Shown piece by piece: positions 61,580 through 64,000 of a stretch of DNA of 64,000 bases (its first letter is position 1; the number at the start of each line of letters is the position of its first letter). The position numbers were made by a program, and so were the translations under genes. Below the pieces are notes generated by a model that searched no databases, was not told the DNA's origin, and was given only the letters and a program-made list of their open reading frames with translations. Source of the DNA: Capra hircus (lineage: Eukaryota; Chordata; Mammalia; Artiodactyla; Bovidae); contig NC_030817.1 in NCBI RefSeq assembly GCF_001704415.2, forward strand, positions 57,521,550-57,585,549, given 5' to 3'.

Positions 61580-62730
61580 TTATAATCTTAAAAGAGAAAC
61601 TCTCAAGAAAGTTACAAAAAAGCTATTAAAACAATAGTAATATGTGAATTTAGCAATAGTGCAGAAGTCCGTTGTATTAAAATTGATTGTATTTCTGTAT
61701 ACTGGGAATCAGATTGAAGTTTCTAAAACATAATTTTTAATAGCATTAAAATATAAAATAGGGATAAACCTGATAAAAGATATGTAAAATGTAAACACTG
61801 AAAACTACAAAACATTGCTGAAAGGAATTTAACACATGAAAAGATACTAAACATTGCTCAGTATTAGAGAAATACAAATCGAAACCACAATGAGATATCA
61901 TCTCACGCCGGTCAGAATGGCCACCATTAAAAAGTCTACAAACAACAAATGCTGGAGAAGGTATCGAGAAAAGGGAGCCTTCTTACACTGTTGGTGGGAA
62001 TGCAAACTGATATAGCCACTATGGAGAACCGTGTGGAGATTCCTTAAAAAACTGGAATGAGAACTGCCATACAACCCAGCAATCCCACTGCTGGGCATAC
62101 ACACTGAGGAAACCAGAATTGAAAGAGAAGTATTGAAAAAGGGTACAGTGTTCATTGCAGCACTATTTATAATAGCTAGGACATGGAAGCAACCTAGGTG
62201 TCCATCAGCAGACGAATGGATAAGGAAGGTGTGGTTATATACATGATGGAATGTTACTCAGCAATAAAAAAGAACACGTGAGTCAGTTCTAATGAGGTGG
62301 ATGAAACTGGAGCCTATTATACAGAGTGAAGTCAGAAAGAGAAACACCAATATAGTGTATTAATGCATATATATGAAATTTAGAAAGATAGTAACAGCGA
62401 TCCTATATACAAGGCAGCAAAAGAGACACAGATGTAAAGGACAGACTTTTGGACTCTGTGGGAGAAGGCGAGGGTGGGCTGATTTGAGAGAATAGCATTG
62501 AAGCATGTATATTATCATATGTAAAATAGATGGCCAGTGCAAGGTGGATGCATGAAGCAGGGCACTGAAAGCCCGTGTTCTGGGATAACTCAGAGGGATG
62601 AAGTCGGGGAGGAGATGGAAGGTGTTCAGGATGAGGGGATATATATGCACCCGTGGCTGATTCATGTCGATGTATGGCAGAAACCACCACAATATTGTAA
62701 AGTAATTATACTTCAATTAAATAATTTTTA
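61580..62730 (+). mobile_element. artiodactyl L1 3' end with internal deletion
   Basis: 61580-61830 is an ORF2 segment ('gtgaatttagcaatagtgca' at 61644, 'tgtatttctgtatactggga' at 61688, 'actgaaaactacaaaacatt' at 61797). A jump of several hundred bases of ORF2 follows. Then comes the C-terminus from 'agtattagagaaatacaaat' (61860), and the 3' UTR with 'tatggcagaaaccaccacaa' (62673) and 'attatacttcaattaaataa' at the end. Frames are broken. Confidence 0.88.
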
Positions 62731-62739
62731 AAAAATGAC

Positions 62740-63250
62740 AAAAACCCTACAATTCCACTTGTAAGGAGTTTACCCTTGTAGAAAGTAATTGGAGACATTT
62801 TGTAATAACTTATAAACAAGGATTCTTAAAAGAAAATTCAAGGACTTCCCTGGTGATACAGTATATAAGACTCTGCTGCCAGTGAAGCGGACATGTGTTT
62901 GATCTCTGGTCTGGGGGATTCCTCCTGCTATGGAGCAACTGGGCCTGTGTGCCGCAACTACTGAGGATGTGCTCTACAGCTGGAGAGCCACAGCTACTGA
63001 GCCCACAAGCCACAACTGCTGAGCCTGTGTGCTGCAGCTGCAAAAGCCCATGTACGTAAAGCCTGTGCTCTGCAACAAGAGAAGCCTGCTAACCCAACAA
63101 AGAGAAGCCCCTGCTTGTCGCAACTAGAGAAAGCCTGTGTGCAGCAATGAAGATCTAGTGCGGTCAAAAAATTAATTAATTTAAAAAAAATTCAAGCAAC
63201 CCAAAATTCTAATAAGGAAGCAAGTTAAGATAAATTTCAGTATACATCCT
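62740..63250 (+). mobile_element. old L1 fragment, split by CHR-2
   Basis: 62740-62842 ('accctacaattccacttgta') and 63187-63250 ('gcaacccaaaattctaataa') read as one diverged sense L1 ORF2 end. Weak but the halves are in the right order. Confidence 0.5.
62843..63186 (+). mobile_element. CHR-2 SINE, long form, full length
   Basis: Sense copy: 'ggacttccctggtgatacag', 'tatggagcaactgggcctgt' (62930), several 'gagcc...cagctgc' repeats, and 'gcagcaatgaagatctagtg' (63141), then an A-rich tail. The duplication AAAATTCAAG is exact at 62833-62842 and 63187-63196. Confidence 0.95.
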
Positions 63251-63293
63251 CAAACTTCCTACTTTATATATATATATATTTTTTTAATTTCTA

Positions 63294-63393
63294 CAGTTCA
63301 GTTCAGTCGCTCAGTTGTGTCCGACTCTTTGCGACCCCATGAATCGCAGCGCGCCAGGCCTCCCTGTCCATCACCATCTCCCGGAGTTCACTC
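63294..63393 (-). mobile_element. BovB 3'-end fragment, antisense
   Basis: From the CAGTTCAGTTCAGTC tail (63294) to 'cccggagttcactca'. Only about 100 bp, severely 5'-truncated. A TA run (63267-63279) precedes it. Confidence 0.9.
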
Positions 63394-63591
63394 AGAGCTT
63401 TCTTATACTCTGAATGCTTTTTCATAATCTCTTGTTCTATGGATGTGATATCTTATATATGATACAGTAATTGTTTCTTTTTTTTTCCTGCTCTCTACAT
63501 TATCTTTACCTGTTTCAAGTTCATTCATTGTTTAAACTCAGAGTGTTTTTCAATCAAATGTCTTGCCTTTCTTGATTATCCATTTGTGTTT
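63394..63591. other. no feature recognised
   Basis: Short unassigned interval with a T run near 63480. Confidence 0.3.
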
Positions 63592-63609
63592 AAAAGCAAA
63601 ACACTACAG

Positions 63610-63830
63610 GGGCTTCCCAGGTAGCTCAGTGGTAAAGAATCCGCCTGCCAATCCAGGAGATGCAGGACACACGGGCGTGATCCCTGAGCTGGGAAGATCC
63701 TTTGAGGAGGAAATGGCAACCCACTCCAGTATTCTTGCTGGGAAAATCCCATGGACAAAGGAGCCTGGCAGGCTACAGTCCATGGGGTCACAAAGAGTCA
63801 GATGGGACTGTGCGACTGAGCACGCATACA
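63610..63830 (+). mobile_element. Bov-tA SINE, possibly with transduced 3' flank
   Basis: Full-length sense copy. The exact 18-bp direct repeat AAAAGCAAAACACTACAG is at 63592-63609, just before the SINE, and at 63914-63931, which is 83 bases after its end. The intervening bases are not SINE. Confidence 0.93.
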
Positions 63831-63931
63831 CAGGAACTAAGGTTCCCAGCCAGGTGGTGTATAATAAATACTTGCTAAGATGCCAAAATAATTGGAACCT
63901 AAAGAATGATTATAAAAGCAAAACACTACAG

Positions 63932-64000
63932 TCCATTTTTTTTAGAAGCTGTTTTTTCATTGATGGAGCTTGTCAGTTGTTAGGCTTTACTGTAGGGGTA
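63932..64000. other. unassigned window end
   Basis: A+T-rich DNA cut by the window edge. Confidence 0.3.

Noticed and set aside
62843..63186. Local tandem repeat of 'ctgagcc...cagctgc' as a minisatellite
   Set aside because: It is the normal internal structure of the long CHR-2 SINE, bounded by the AAAATTCAAG duplication.

Overview
The window is mammalian nuclear DNA, A+T-rich and made mostly of interspersed repeats. The repeats identify a ruminant, of cattle, sheep or goat type. It carries many Bov-tA, Bov-A and BOV-A2 SINEs, three sizeable copies and two end fragments of the BovB (RTE) LINE, CHR-type tRNA-Glu SINEs shared by cetaceans and ruminants, and L1 3' ends of the artiodactyl type. 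All lie on an older mammalian background of L2, MIR, old L1, MLT1-type LTRs and MER5/MER20-like hAT elements. Cattle, sheep and goat cannot be separated by eye. I recognise no host protein-coding exon, no RNA gene, no CpG island and no CRISPR or prokaryotic feature. The region is most likely intergenic or deep intronic. Nearly all open reading frames are chance frames through SINEs and LINEs.

Layout. 1-4.1 kb: an L2 end, a CHR SINE, then an old antisense L1 split by a Bov-tA and containing a 15-bp tandem triplication. 5.1-7.5 kb: a stack of insertions (old L1 > younger L1 > CHR-1, plus a second CHR and a Bov-tA) followed by a dimeric Bov-tA. 7.9-15.3 kb: L2, a G+C-richer unclassified block, three antisense L1 pieces, two hAT non-autonomous elements and a sense L1 end. 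16.2-20.4 kb: L2, a repeat-poor block, an L1, and a decayed hAT (Charlie/ZBED-like) transposase with a BED-finger trace and an IDES motif, followed by MIR and a long L1. 22.3-31 kb: a BovB copy, SINEs, a long antisense L1 ORF2 relic (25.2-28.6 kb) with a composite insertion at 26.06-26.62 kb, and a BovB in the opposite orientation. 31-51 kb: repeat-poor stretches with scattered L2, MIR, MER5A, CHR and Bov elements and an MLT1-type LTR. 50.6-57.4 kb: L1 pieces, SINEs and the best-preserved BovB, with an 852-bp reverse-transcriptase frame holding YADD. 57.6-60.7 kb: an LTR and an L2 split by an L1 that itself took three SINEs. 61-64 kb: a BOV-A2, two L1 ends, a CHR-2 and a Bov-tA bounded by distant 18-bp direct repeats.

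How the parts relate. The only 'system' here is the retroposon ecology of ruminants. BovB supplies the reverse transcriptase, and the Bov-tA and Bov-A SINEs share its 3' end, which is taken as the reason they move by its machinery. L1 is the probable driver of the A-tailed CHR SINEs. Many insertions still show target-site duplications, so relative ages can be read from the nesting. Repeat-poor blocks at about 16.7-17.6, 34.7-35.3 and 48.3-49.9 kb are the best places to look for host regulatory sequence, but nothing in them proves function. Family names were assigned by recognising consensus motifs, not by a database search, so boundaries without a stated target-site duplication are approximate to about 10-30 bp.
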